64,000 nucleotides of DNA, from assembly GCA_022393335.1 (NCBI GenBank), contig JAJEKB010020311.1, positions 180,597 to 244,596 on the forward strand. Direction: 5' to 3'. The stretch comes from Macrotrachela quadricornifera. Taxonomy: Eukaryota; Rotifera; Eurotatoria; Philodinida; Philodinidae. Below the pieces are notes generated by a model, which was not told the DNA's origin, searched no databases, and saw only the letters and a list, made by a program, of their open reading frames with translations. Of the stretch, positions 46,601 to 57,120 are shown in pieces (position 1 is the first letter of the stretch; every line of letters begins with the position of its first letter). The position numbers and the translations under genes were made by a program.

Positions 46601-47254
46601 AACTTTTAATCAAAAACATTAGATACTTGTATATAGAATTCTAAATTTGGTATGGTTTTCTGTTTGTAGCTTTTTCGTATTATGTCTAGTCTGATATACT
46701 AACGTATTGGATAATGTTATATAGCAGAAGGGTTGATGGTATTCATGTATGCTTATGACTAGCCAACAGAACGATTCATGTACTTTGTTAATCAAAGTGA
46801 TGAACTTAAAAATTCTGTCATGAAAATGCATTTTTCCTAGAATTGTTTCTGTTCTGTTCATTTCTCTTTTTTTTGAACATCCTTAGATACTTTTTCATCG
46901 GCTTTGACTCTTTTGAGTCAAACCTTCTGTCGTACTGGATCATGTTCTCTGGGATCATTGTTTTTCTATCAAGCTATTCAAGTGATTGTGTCAACAAATG
47001 GATATTATACTATTAGGAGCAATAGCGCCTTCGATTCATATGGTTACATTTACTACAATAGTTTTGATTCATCTTTTTTAAATGTCAATCTACTTCAGCA
47101 AAATGATGATGGCGGTGGTAGTAACCAGTTCTTATTTAACATGACTTTATCATCTTCAATCCAGTACATTGTGGTCGCAACAACATACAGTACGAATACA
47201 TTAGGATCATTCTCACTTACTGGCACTGGTCCCGGTTTGGTTTATTGGAATTGA
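34620..47254 (+). CDS. Type II membrane protein: cytosolic mono-ADP-ribosyltransferase, one TM, six extracellular PPC-like repeats
   Basis: Nine exons: 34620-35709, 35768-35792, 35847-35995, 39308-39724, 42731-43117, 43775-44161, 44773-45159, 45821-46207, 46887-47254. All have GT-AG junctions and consistent phases; total 3597 bp, 1198 aa. An alternative start is ATG 34707. The ART domain (about residues 150-365) shows the R-S-ExE triad of arginine-specific ARTs: R255 (TIWRGV), S277/S278 (WWGFSSCT) and E320-D-E322 (VTEDEILLLPGTY). Exon 3 encodes RRHWYQMKRF, then a ~23-residue TM (FIIPICLFTVVLIGAIILGS) and a Ser/Asn linker. By the positive-inside rule the ART is cytosolic and the six repeats (YCR..C......YY.AI, SNGYYTI, DSYGYIYNNSF, LLQ.NDD.GGNNQF, YIVV.TT, GSFSI..GPG) are outside. 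The repeats resemble prepeptidase C-terminal (PPC) beta-sandwiches. No transcript evidence joins exon 3 to exon 4; phase agreement across the 3.3-kb intron is the support. Confidence 0.72.
35996..39307 (+). other. Long intron 3 of the ART-repeat gene
   Basis: Begins GTAAGA and ends AATAG. It holds the reverse transcriptase relic (37342-37677, minus) and otherwise no gene I can support. The boundary of intron 3 is the weakest point of the gene model: an undetected short exon inside it, or two separate genes, cannot be excluded. Confidence 0.5.
37342..37677 (-). pseudogene. Reverse transcriptase fragment (non-LTR type relic)
   Basis: The minus-strand frame reads SLSSYIFIIYHIDLVKCTDA, FSTHLFVGDLSTLI, then SQLCQKLSYYSHNWRQPINI and SKTVVQIF. 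This follows the RT order LSP.LF.IY..DL, F.DD box, W....L.LN..KT..M.F. The catalytic box, normally FADD, is FVGD, so the first catalytic Asp is lost. Only about 110 residues are recognisable. Antisense to, and inside, an intron of the ART-repeat gene. Confidence 0.6.
40179..41420 (-). mobile_element. Intact mariner element in intron 4 of the ART-repeat gene
   Basis: TA at 40177-40178 and 41421-41422. The inverted ends agree over ~33 bp with one mismatch (TTAGGTTGGTAAGAAATTTT at the left, TTGGGTTGGTAAGAAATTTT at the right, both continuing TTGCGTTTTTTTC). Length 1242 bp. The homologous introns near 43610 and 45665 show the unoccupied site (GATATAAGAATTGATGATAT-like), which confirms the TA target. 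Full-length gene plus near-identical ends suggest a recent insertion. Confidence 0.93.
40253..41287 (-). CDS. mariner transposase, DD34D, full length
   Basis: Uninterrupted 344-aa frame. An N-terminal paired HTH region (residues 10-110, with TAQHWFHRFKNG and LEVDVDLLKQLIEQDP) is followed by the WIPHEL linker motif (124-129; usual WVPHEL) and the catalytic domain: D161 (TGDEKWV), D247 (FLHDNARPH) and D282 (SPDLAPTDYHL). Exactly 34 residues separate D247 and D282, the mariner DD34D signature. The enzyme binds the terminal repeats and performs nuclear cut-and-paste transposition at TA. All catalytic residues and length are normal, so it may be functional. Antisense to the host gene, within its intron. 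Confidence 0.95.
   Translation of the reverse strand: MEIDLQSEMKLSRRELRVLLLHEFRLGRKATEATSNICGTMGKDVLSIRTAQHWFHRFKNGNFELDDLPHTGRPLEVDVDLLKQLIEQDPRLTTRYLAERLGCSHIAVETHLHELGKTWKYGGWIPHELSPLQLQQRVDACMELLTSHRNYQWLHNLITGDEKWVLYINYEYHRQWLSAGQTGVATPKPDLHPKKVMLSVWWDVKGIIHWEILPDGCSITADLYCQQLDRVAAKLKGKQDRIYFLHDNARPHVAKSTRQKLLSLGWITVPHPPYSPDLAPTDYHLNRSLSDYLREKKFNDESHIKMDLLNFFNQKSQDFYEHGILSVPQRWQQVIDSDGAYIND
41594..41993. mobile_element. Palindromic MITE-like element in intron 4 of the ART-repeat gene
   Basis: Ends TATTTGTAAAATACGCGAAG and, reverse complemented, TATTTGTAAAATACGTGAAG. The arms also pair through AATCTTATCACCGGTGGATA with TATCCATCAGTGATAAGATT and through ATCCAAAATTTTAGATATAT with its complement near 41909. 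About 75 bp of extra sequence (41620-41695) interrupts the left arm. No coding capacity. Confidence 0.7.
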
Positions 47255-48160
47255 TTCGAAAGCGACCAAAACTTCAATGAAAAATTGAATGTTAAAGTTC
47301 GACAATAATGATTATATCTTGGAATTCATTGACAATTTACTTATGCTATAGATTTATTGCTTCGTGAAGAACCTCATCGACATTCATATAATCTATGCTT
47401 CACATATTTTAATATTTTGCTTTTTTTCAAATATGTACAACTAAAAAATACCTTATTCCTGTGCTAGAATTATTTCGATATACGCATCTTATCTTTAGTC
47501 TTCTCTGATTTTCACAATTCCACATGCAATTTTCTTATTTTTCTTCGTCAATTATCTCTTCTAAAGGCTTTTCAAGAAAAATCTCTATTCGAATCTTTCG
47601 TAGATTCGTCTTGATTATTGACTTAAGATAACATGTTTCTGTTAGAAAGCTTTACAATGGTATATGAGAGGTGTTTTTAATGAAATATATCGAATTCAAC
47701 ATGTAGACATGTTATTTGATTGCATTTTTTCTTCTTAATATTCATATTGATTATCTCTTGTTGAAGAGCTTTTGTTTAACGTTAAAAAAAGCAGATAATG
47801 CCTAGAAAGTGTAAAGATCTTTTATATTATTATGTGTTTCACATGAATACTGAAAAAAAACGATGATTTTTTCCAGTAGAATAGCACTTTTTGCATACAA
47901 ATCCACTTCAACTCTTTCGCTCCTGGCATCAGATATATGTGTGTAGATGTATTTATCGAACATAGCTGCCATTTTTCATTTATTAAGTGGGATTTATCAA
48001 ATTTTGAATGCAGTACATCACTGGACTACATTATCTATCTCTCAAAATAGTGAATTCAATTGAGAAAATCGATAAGATAAAGCTTCTTTCGTAGAAAACA
48101 ACACATATGTTTCACTATTTCTATAATTAAATTAACTTTATTATTTATTTTCTCTTCAAA
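47255..48160. other. 3' flank of the ART-repeat gene, non-coding
   Basis: AT- and T-rich. No gene or repeat recognised. Confidence 0.4.
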
Positions 48161-48177
48161 ATTATTATAAAAAAATA

Positions 48178-49110
48178 TTGAGTCAAATAGAACAAGTATT
48201 TTTCTTAAAGTTATATTTGTCTATACGTCGAGCATCTATGAGTAAATCAGGTTCGATTTGCACGAATGAAAAAAACTCATTACATTTAATTAGACAGTTC
48301 AATCTTATTTTTAATTTAGCAGCAAAAGCATCAGTAGACATAAAATTCCGACTAGGTGTCCATGCATACTTCATATGATTAAATACATCTTCTGTAAAAG
48401 CATTAGAACATAGTACAGAATATATAAATGGAATCAATTTTGTTATTTCTTCACAATGTGATGTTGTTTTTGAGATTAAATAAGCCCAAATTTGATCTGA
48501 ATCAATTCTCGGATGACAGTGGTGATGATTTGATGTTGTTGTTTTATGAACAAATGCTTCTTCATTTGTTTCTTCAATATCATGGGAACAAAAATTATGA
48601 TCACCAAAGTGTTTTTTGTTTGAATATAAAGTGATTCACGATACGAAGCAACGTCTTTGAAAATTGTTTGTAAGCTAATAATTTCTTCAAATCACTTGTC
48701 CTGATCCAATTCAAGTTTGAGAATTTCTACATATCGTTCAATTTGATCAATTTCAATTATTCCTAAAATCAAAGGAATGTCTTCTTTTACTTATTCGTTG
48801 TTAATGATAAAAAAAAATAATACCGAAAATAGACAATGTTTCAACTAATAATGAATGTTCTGTATAATATTTATTTATATATTGAATAATATTCGATAAA
48901 TACTTCGTAAATGCACAGGTTGCTTTTTTTTGTTTTTCTTTCGACATTGAATTTGATAGTGAGCGAGTTTGATGGCCAAAATATTTTTGTACAAGTCGGT
49001 CGTTTAGTTTTTTTGAGTAGACTTGTAATAATTCGGTGTAAATCAGCAAAACATACTTTTCTACTGATTGATATTCAATATTTTACCGATCATATTTCTA
49101 TTTTTTACTG
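48178..49110 (-). pseudogene. hAT-family transposase relic
   Basis: On the minus strand the C-terminal part (48437-48183) reads IYSVLCSNAFTEDVFNHMKY, then AWTPSRNFMSTDAFAAKLKI and LNCLIKCNEFFSFV. This fits the hAT dimerisation region (S.A..ERVFS.MK..W...RNR......A.L.I..N....C.EF). Upstream pieces in other frames (49049-48801: ELLQVYSKKLNDRLVQKYFG, ATCAFTKYLSNIIQYINKYY) look like the preceding segment. Stops and frameshifts separate the pieces, and no TIRs were found. A dead, truncated copy. Confidence 0.55.
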
Positions 49111-50447
49111 ACAGGAGACTGAATACTATTATAGCGATCACTTAAATGGTAGCTGTTTTTTTACCGAACATGCGTGCGTGGGAAAACTACTTTTGGTTTC
49201 ATACGTTATCACCCAACTTAAAAAGCTTGGCAATTCATACATTAACCAAAAACAACTTAGAACTATCGTTTGAAGCCGAAAGTAGTTTTCCTGAGCACGG
49301 ATTCGTTAAAAAATATTTTTTTAGGATATAGGATAGCATTGGGATATAGATATCTCAGGATAGATTAAAGCATAGAGACAAGTGAGTTTATAGATGAGGC
49401 TATGTCAGTGGAATAATATCTTGATGGAACTCTAACTGACACATAGGCGTTCAGAAAACCATTACCTGATCTCTGTTCCATGAAGTAGAAGATTTCAATC
49501 CTTACCCAGCGGGATCCTACACTGAATTAAAATAAAATCTTTCATCCAGCTATAATCAGGTTATAAATTCATTTTCATGGATTTTAATCACTACTTTTTT
49601 TTCGCTAGGATGTGATACGCAAGAAAGAAAAGGTCCATACTTATGTTATATATATATAAGAAGGAAAGATAAAAAGAAAAGAAAAGACAAATACTAACTG
49701 AATGAAGATATTATCTTTGTTGTCTGAACTCATCGGTAACAGCAATTTCTTTAATCTACTCGGTCAATTATGCCTCTTGATAAGATAACAGCAAGTTTGC
49801 TTTTTCATATGAAGAGAACCGCTTTTATGTGAGCGAAAATAGCTAATTTTTTTTTGAAAAGCTAAAAAGAAAACTTACTGCTTTGCGTAGTTCATTCAAT
49901 TTCGAAAGATTAAAAATAGCAAAGTGCGCATAAAAGAACATTCCTAGGTAGGAAAGCAAAACGCAACAGAAATTTCAATGGTAGAAAATCTCTAAGCCTC
50001 ACCCTTTCTAGTCGTAAGTACTACATTGATAAGGCATTATTGATGATAATTAAAAAAACAATCTACAAATATCGAATCCCATCAGATAAATAACATTTTC
50101 CGAATTTCAAAAGACATCCATTCGATTTGTTTCAGTAGTCTAGACAATTTATAATTGTCGCATTTTGTACACTAAAATTAATTTACAAAAGAACATTATC
50201 AAGAAGTCTTTTATAATGATGACATCGTGTTTTTTTATTTTATAAAAATCTACTGATGTCTTACTGTCTTTCTTCATTCCCACATTATTGAAGGTTTAGT
50301 ATATTTAAACTTCATTTCTAATGTTGTAAACTTATTGATTTCCTATTTGGAATGAGAATTTTACTTTTCTCTAATAATAAATTGATATTTGCTTCATGTA
50401 ATCGATACGCAAATGTGAAAAATAACAGATTTATGCAATATCTTTTA
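49111..50447. other. Non-coding stretch
   Basis: The open frame 49146-49331 has no domain signature. AT-rich. Nothing recognised. Confidence 0.3.
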
Positions 50448-50809
50448 CTAGTGAAAACCCGTGCATACTGCACGGTCGCTTTCACTATGTGAAGAATCGT
50501 TTTTTTCTCTTTTCTTTCTTTCTTTCTCTTTTCCTATTCTCGCTGTTTTATATTTCATTTTACATTTTATATTCATATCCACTTCATCTGTTCCCCTAGT
50601 ACTCTTAAAAGTGTATGGTGACAAATGAATACCGTATCCGTGCTTGTTTCTCCAAGAAATACCACGCATTAATGATCTACCTATTGCTTAAATGTTATTC
50701 TTTTCTCTTTCTAATATTTAAGCACTTCCGAGTGTCACATAATTGGAAAATGACGTTTCGCACCACTTCGTCCAAGGGGGTAAAGGCAGAGATTTCAGTC
50801 GGTTTCGGA

Positions 50810-51065
50810 TTTTAAAAATCAGGTGAAGCCAGTTGGAGTCACTTGAAATCACCTGACTTCACTGACTCCAAAATCACTTGAATTCAGTTGAAGTTAGTTG
50901 GAATCTGATGAAGTTAGCTGGAGTCAGTCGAAGACAGTCAGCGTCAGCTGATTTCACTGATTTCAAATTTAGTTGGAGTTAGGGGTGCACCAGCTCCAGC
51001 TCAGCTCTTTCGTTCAGAGCTGATCTGGAGCTGGTGCACCACTAGTTGGAGTCAGTTGGAACCAC
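50810..51065. repeat. AGTTGGAGTC microsatellite containing a 57-bp hairpin
   Basis: A degenerate repeat of CAGTTGGAGTCACTTGAA-like words occupies 50810-50980 and resumes at 51043. Between them, 50984-51040 is a near-perfect inverted repeat (GGTGCACCAGCTCCAG, then its complement CTGGAGCTGGTGCACC, around TCAGCTCT-TTCGTTC-AGAGCTGA). TAG flanks the hairpin on both sides, possibly a 3-bp duplication. Confidence 0.65.
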
Positions 51066-52654
51066 ATGTGATTCCATCAGAAATTTCGTCACGGATGTCG
51101 GAATGACACAATTTAATCAAATAAGCTGGATGTCCGTGATGAAATATGTTCGGAAGATCGTAAATAGCATTTACCATCATTCCTTAAGGACCAAATAGAA
51201 ACTGTGATTAGAGATCAGAATGAGCAAGTGTAAGAGTCCGTACCAACCAATACGGGAAGGTTATAACGAAATTACATGGTGATTGGAATGAAAACGACAG
51301 GATGTTCGTGAATAAGTTAAAGTGTACGCATTGTCAAGAAAATTTTAAGTAATATGCTAATCTTCAGATTATTATAGTCGAAAAGAAAAATCGAAAGAAA
51401 AGTCATTATGTTCGTAACAATCGCCTGGTATACGGCTTGTCCGGCTAACGGTCAACCAGCCTTATCAAACTAGCGAGCTGATTTTCTCGTTTACAGTACA
51501 ACCAATTGTGTTCAGTTCGAGTTTTTAAATGGGTTTTCGCATATTCTGCGTCGTCCTGTCTGGTTTGTTTTTCAATATTTCGCCAGTAAATAGTAGTTCC
51601 CAGCCAAAATGAAGCATTTCTGTGCCAAATCACTTAAAAAATGCACTGTTATCTCCCTCCATATCTCGATCAGTGTTTTGGTTTTGTTGAAAAATGAAAA
51701 TATTCTTAGTCATTTTGGTGTTAAATCTACAGTTTGGCATTGATAGATTATCTCCTGTTCTTTGTGAAGATTGTGAAAATAGTACTTTAAATAGGCTCGA
51801 CAAAAAAAAGTGAGTGCGTTACGGGCATGTATTTTGCTTGTAAAACGGGAACCATGAAGTCAGTTGAGGTGAAAATTTTGGGTGTCAAACAGCTTTGCAG
51901 CATGCATCTACACACCAAATTTCAGAGCTCTATATTTAGTTATTCGAGAGAAATTAAGATGGAAAGTTCTCAAAATAGTGAGTGCGTTACCTGCGGACAA
52001 GCCGTATATTCATTTACGAATTTCCCGTGCTTGTTAACTCATACCTGCAAGCGACATTCAATGTTGGTCGTTGCAATCTTCATGACTACATCAGACACAG
52101 CAAAAAACATTCTAAACTGAACTTTGAATCGGTTCCCCATACTTACGTATCTTACTTTTTCTGATACGATCTTCTGTACAGCAGTAATTCTGAACATCCT
52201 CAATAATTTTCAAAAATAAAATTCATTTTTGAACTCCCCGTTATAAACCTCTAAAAAAGTTTTTTTTACGAACTCCTGAGAAAAATCATCAAAAAAAATT
52301 TTCATTCCGAATATCCGGTCATGCTGTCTGATGTTCGTAAAGGGTGGTACGAAATGTCATTCACTCCACATAATCAGGCAAAACAAAAGAAAAAACTGAA
52401 GAAAATCTTTTCTGATGGCGAGAGAATTCTTAGAGACACTTTTAGAATTTTATCTCTGTTCTGAAACAAAGGTTGTTGCATGATATTCAATTTACTTAAA
52501 GCTAACGAATATGAAAAATTTCTTTGAAAACAATCATATGTTCCAATGATCCCATCTATACCTTCACTCCTGTTCCTTTAACCTGGTAACACACACAGAG
52601 ACACTTAATATTATCATATCGAGGAAAAAAGCCAAGCCTATTTTTATCTCTAGA

Positions 52655-52755
52655 GCTCGAGCTATAATCATGTTTTTTTGACCCTCGGATCAATCCAAAA
52701 CAATGCTTTTTTGACCCCACGGATCAATCTAAAAACATGATGTTTTTTTGACCCG
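52655..52755. repeat. Short tandem repeat, TTTTTTTGACCC, three units
   Basis: ATGTTTTTTTGACCCTCGGA, GCTTTTTTGACCCCACGGAT and ATGTTTTTTTGACCCGG occur about 35-40 bp apart, each of the first two followed by ATCAATC.AAAA. Lies at the 5' end of the Helitron-like element. Confidence 0.6.
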
Positions 52756-52792
52756 GTAACAGACGAACAGACACTGAGCATTATAATATAGA

Positions 52793-55768
52793 TTAACTGA
52801 AGATTTTGTTGACAATGTTTAAAAGTTTTATAGCACGAAAACTTAATGGCATATCTTGTCTATAATAATGTATATAATAATTTGGTGTTGGAATGAATAC
52901 CAACATACTTTTACTTATGACATATCAGAAGACATGATAACAGCACTTTAATACCGTATAGTAAGCTTAACCAGCAAATTTGTCTATATCGACTTACAGC
53001 AAAAAAGAATGTTCTATATTTGTGTTATATCTGAATCTTCGCCAACTATTATCATAACAATAAAATTTCAATGAAAATTTGTTTTTTGTCGTATATGACA
53101 TTTGGAAGAATACAAATTTCAGAAAAGGTGTTTCGATTATTCTTGATAGAAATAAGATTTAAACTTATGATTTCTACAATTGAAAAATAGAGATGAAGAC
53201 ATATTGAATTATATATTATAGCCTTTTCTAATATAGGTTCTCAAGTTTTTGAATGAATGTTTTAAGTAATCAGAGAAATACCTAGAAAATTGAGTTAGAG
53301 TTTCAACACTAGACGAACCAATAACTGTTGAATAATTAGATTTAAATGACTAATATTCTCGTAGTTTCGCATGTCTACTATTGGCAGTGTGGTTTACGCC
53401 TAATAATTGAAATTTTTCTGCAAAGCAATCTGTGGAGATGGTTTGTGTACAAAAAAATGCGTTAAAACATTATAAAAATCTGATTAGCCATCTTTCTAGT
53501 ATGGAATGCAATGGCCGTTCAGCTGCTCTTCTCAACTGTGAAAAACTCTAGTTCATTATTTTATTTCTATTAACAGTTATTCGAAAAATACTTACACGCA
53601 TTTTTTTTTTGAAATGAGCACTAATGTAACTGACATATATGATTAGAAACAGATCTTTATCGAAATTTTATTATTATGATAATAGCTCAAAAATGATCAA
53701 ATATTACACAAATCTAGAATATTGTTTTTACTAACTTGTCAATATTGAAAAGAATTTTTTTAAACTTAATTTGTAGAGTATTGAAGTACTACTGTTATAT
53801 CTTTTAATATGCCTTACATGAATGGTTTGAAAAAAGTAATTATTAATGCATGATATCATTTGATATTTGTTTATATTTCTTTAACATCTATTGAAATGAT
53901 TTTCAAAAATGAATTATCTGATTGTAATCTCATATTATCTTATCCATTGCATATAACCAACTTAATTTCTATTCCTTTTACAATAGGTTAGGTTTCTTCA
54001 CAAAGTCCAATTTATTTTAATGATTTTATTGATCAATTATTGTTAGTTGAACAGATGCAAAATAGCAGTAAAATTTTAAATAAGGCAACATTTGTTGCCT
54101 GGTATTGTTTTGATAATAGTTTAATTAAAAATTCTAGGCAGAGGTAACATTTTCACTTACTTTTTATTTTTTCAGAGGCAAAAAAGTGAATGTGCGCTGT
54201 TTGCAAACAGATGCTAAACGTTATTTTCAGTAGCTCAATTCTTCGCCTTTGAGAAAAGTAAAACATTTGGTGGATAAACATTCTCTTCAAAAAATATTCT
54301 TTAAAGATATGCTACACATTTCCATTTTAATTGTTATTTGAAAAATCTTCATAGTTTGTTCTTATGACTTATACACTTTTTCAAGTAAGTAAAATCCTAG
54401 TCCGCAAAGACTAGAAATTAACCCATTCATTTTTTTTTAATACTTCAGTTTTTGATATATATAAAGGGTGAACCAAAAATCGCGATATCTAACGAACATT
54501 AAATATGTTCATTACGACTTGAATAAATGAACGAATTTTTTTTTATTAATGATCGAAGTATATTTAAGCTTCATATTCATAAAGATATGTTTATAGTGAT
54601 CCTTTGTTAACTATCTTTGTCGACACAAACAAAAACATATTTATCTTTTCACGCAGAAAAGAAACAAAAACGTTGAAAAACGACTTTCTTCAGATAAAAA
54701 GTAATTAATCAAATGAACTTGTGAAAAACACCTGTCATATATTCATCTATATTTTCTCTTCGTATATTTCTTCTGTTCCACTGTAATTTTTTTTTATGTG
54801 TAAAAAGATACAATAATTTTGTTGTGATCGATAGTGTACTTAACAAAGGATCTTTTGAGACATCTCTTTATGAACACAAAACTTGAACAAGCCATACATA
54901 ACTGTTTTTTTTACTAAATTTAGGTATATTTGAAAATTTGTTTCAGACAACAAGTCTACCTTATTTTTTAGAGAAATTAACTATTTTTTTCATATGAAAA
55001 ATATTTTTCAGGAACAACGAGATATTTTATTTTGCTAGAAAATATAAAAACATTGGCAAAAATTTGTATGAACTCTTTTTACTTTTGGATATGCTATAGG
55101 ACTGACCAAAATCGAGACCATATAATATACTTCACAAGATTTTATTACAAAAATGCTCCAAATATTTTTCATACAAGAATTTTATAATGCGGTACGAAAC
55201 ACAGTATTTATGTGTCCCTGCAGGAAGTTTCTTTCTTTCTTGCTTTCAAAACCTCCACATCAAAATTTTAAGTCTTCTGCCGGTATTACCTCTTGAATAG
55301 AAAATTAGAAAATTTTTGTTCAAACTTAAATAAAAAATTTTAAGAATAAATCGTAGAAAGAAATTCCTTTTCTGAATTTTTTTCGGACGCTTCGTTTATT
55401 TTCAGTGAGCCCAAAAAAAAAAGTGGAAACTGTTGTAAACAGCAAGAAAAGTTAAGTGCCACTCTTGTTGAAAGATTAATTTTATATACATAACAGCTGT
55501 CAATACAGGTGATGATAGATAGTTAATCAGATGGATAACTAATTGATAAACTAGTAGTATGAATTAGACACATCTTCATATCCATTGATAGAGTTTTCTT
55601 AGTGATGTCTACTTTCGGAAATTCGTTTTCTATAACTTCTCCATATTTTGTTGCTCGACATTTTGTGCTTTTCACCGTATTTCGCATACGAGTCTGAGAT
55701 TAGTATGGCATATAGTTTTAATTAGTAGTCTTTTTTGAAGTATTAATGTACTTTATCTTTCATTTTAG
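52793..55768. other. Non-coding stretch with a MITE relic
   Basis: Near 53510-53621 is a one-ended relic of the TA-MITE family (TTATTCGAAAAATA, then TTTGAAATGAGCAC before TA). The remainder is AT-rich without recognisable genes. Confidence 0.4.
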
Positions 55769-57120
55769 TGGAAAACATTTCTGTGTATATCTCTCTATTC
55801 TGGAGAAAATTTAAGCACTTTTTTCAAAATTTTAATTTATTTCCATCAGTACCACCTACAACAGATCAACGTGAACTTCGAAATCAAAAAATATCAACAA
55901 GATTATTTATTATTTCATTAATTATCATATTAACAATTATTCTATTGTACTTTTCATTAATACCTGTTATAAAGATTGTCAATGTTAAAACGCCAACTCT
56001 TACACAATATTCACAATTATATTCTAAATATTCACAAACTCTAACATGTGCATGTACAAAAATATCTATCAATTATGACAAGTTACTTCATGTTCAATAT
56101 TCACTACATCAAGTTTGTAATAGTAGTTTTGTAACTGACGAATGGATTAGTTATCTTGCCATATCTAATGTCGTTTATCAGATATACATAAACGACTTTC
56201 GATGGATAGGTACAAATATATTTCAATCTCTTCAAGGATTTTGTAAACTAATTAATGAAACAATTTCTGATAATTTGATTCGATTTTATTCAAGTCAATA
56301 TGTGAGTGCATCTGTTGTATCATTAGAGATACTTAAGTCACAAACTGAATCATTAATTCTTTACTTCATTTCGTCAACTACAAATGCATTTTTGTTGTCC
56401 CTCCAGATGATACGAAGTACAACTCAAAGCAACGCTTTACTTTCTGCACTATTCTCTAATTATGTACTCGTTCTACCCTATACCGATATATATGCGTCTG
56501 TATATCCAAATTCCTATTCTGATTGTAGTTGTGCATTTTTAGCAACATGTAGTTCTCAGTCGGTTATACGTGATTACCACAATGGTACAGTGTTATTCTT
56601 TGTGCCCGGTATTTATGTAGGATGCTATGTCATTGAATCATTACTTCACTCAACTCTAGAATGTTTTTATAACCAAACATGTATAAATCGACTACAATTT
56701 TCTTTGTTTTCATCTTTATCAATGAATGTAACACCTCTTGATTCATCATTATCAAGTCAGTATTTTGAAAATTCAACAATACAAGATGTTCTCAATCAGT
56801 TAATGGTAGAAAAATGGAATTCATCTTATATGTATGAAAGTTATTATAGTGAATGTCAACCGAACCAATGTACTTATACATATGAAACAACAAATGGTTT
56901 TATTTATATAGTGTCCACATTGATTGGACTAGTTGGTGGTTTGATAACTGTTCTGAAGCTTGTTATACCACGATTGGTAAAACTTGTAAGATGGATGATC
57001 AAACTACGAAGAAGAGAAATTGGTAAGATAAAAAGTCACAGATTCGGCAGTGTTACGCAGACTAGACATTCGCATCCAAGATTATATCATTTTTCGATTG
57101 AAACAGAGAAAGTGACATAA
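55769..57120 (+). CDS. Bdelloid two-TM membrane protein, paralogue A
   Basis: A ~450-aa frame opens after a CATTTTAG acceptor at 55768, so an upstream exon with the true Met is likely (GTG is the only start-like codon at the edge). A short cytosolic N-terminus (FWRKFKHFFQNFNLFPSVPP) is followed by TM1 (~46-69, RLFIISLIIILTIILLYFSL), a ~300-residue Cys-rich ectodomain (CACTKI, HQVC, FCKLINETIS, CSCAFLATC, GCYVIESLL, ECFYNQTC, ECQPNQC), TM2 (~378-400, YIVSTLIGLVGGLITVLKLV) and a basic tail. I recognise this as an abundant bdelloid family of unknown function. Many N-glycosylation sequons support an extracellular loop. A donor-like GGTAAG at 57022-57023 means the tail may be spliced instead of ending at 57120. 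Confidence 0.75.

Larger units (their letters stand above)
39308..47254 (+). repeat. Tandem exon array: six PPC-like domain exons, four of exactly 387 bp
   Basis: Exon lengths are 417, 387, 387, 387, 387 and 368 (last with stop). All are phase 1-1, so units can be added or lost without a frame change. Exon starts are 1044, 998, 1048 and 1066 bp apart from exon 5 to exon 9. Introns are homologous too, in two classes: one with AATCAGTAGAAGACATAT near its start (after 39724, 43117, 45159, 46207) and one with TTTATGACGAACGAATGAAAC (before 42731 and 44773). The alternation suggests that two-exon cassettes were duplicated. Confidence 0.85.
50448..52792 (-). mobile_element. Helitron-like element, non-autonomous (2.35 kb)
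   Basis: On the minus strand the 5' end is A then TCTATATTATAATGCTCAGT, and the 3' end is a hairpin (CCGTGCA GTA TGCACGG) 7 bp before CTAG, followed by T. TC at the 5' end, a short hairpin before CTRR at the 3' end, and insertion between A and T are the three Helitron hallmarks. No Rep/helicase frame was recognised inside. A second 5'-end-like sequence (reverse complement of GTAACACACACAGAGACACT, near 52588) lies within, suggesting a nested or older copy. Confidence 0.55.

Noticed and set aside
48183..48437. Independent small protein
   Set aside because: Its order of conserved residues fits the hAT C-terminal region and its neighbours in other frames extend that match, so it is a transposase relic.
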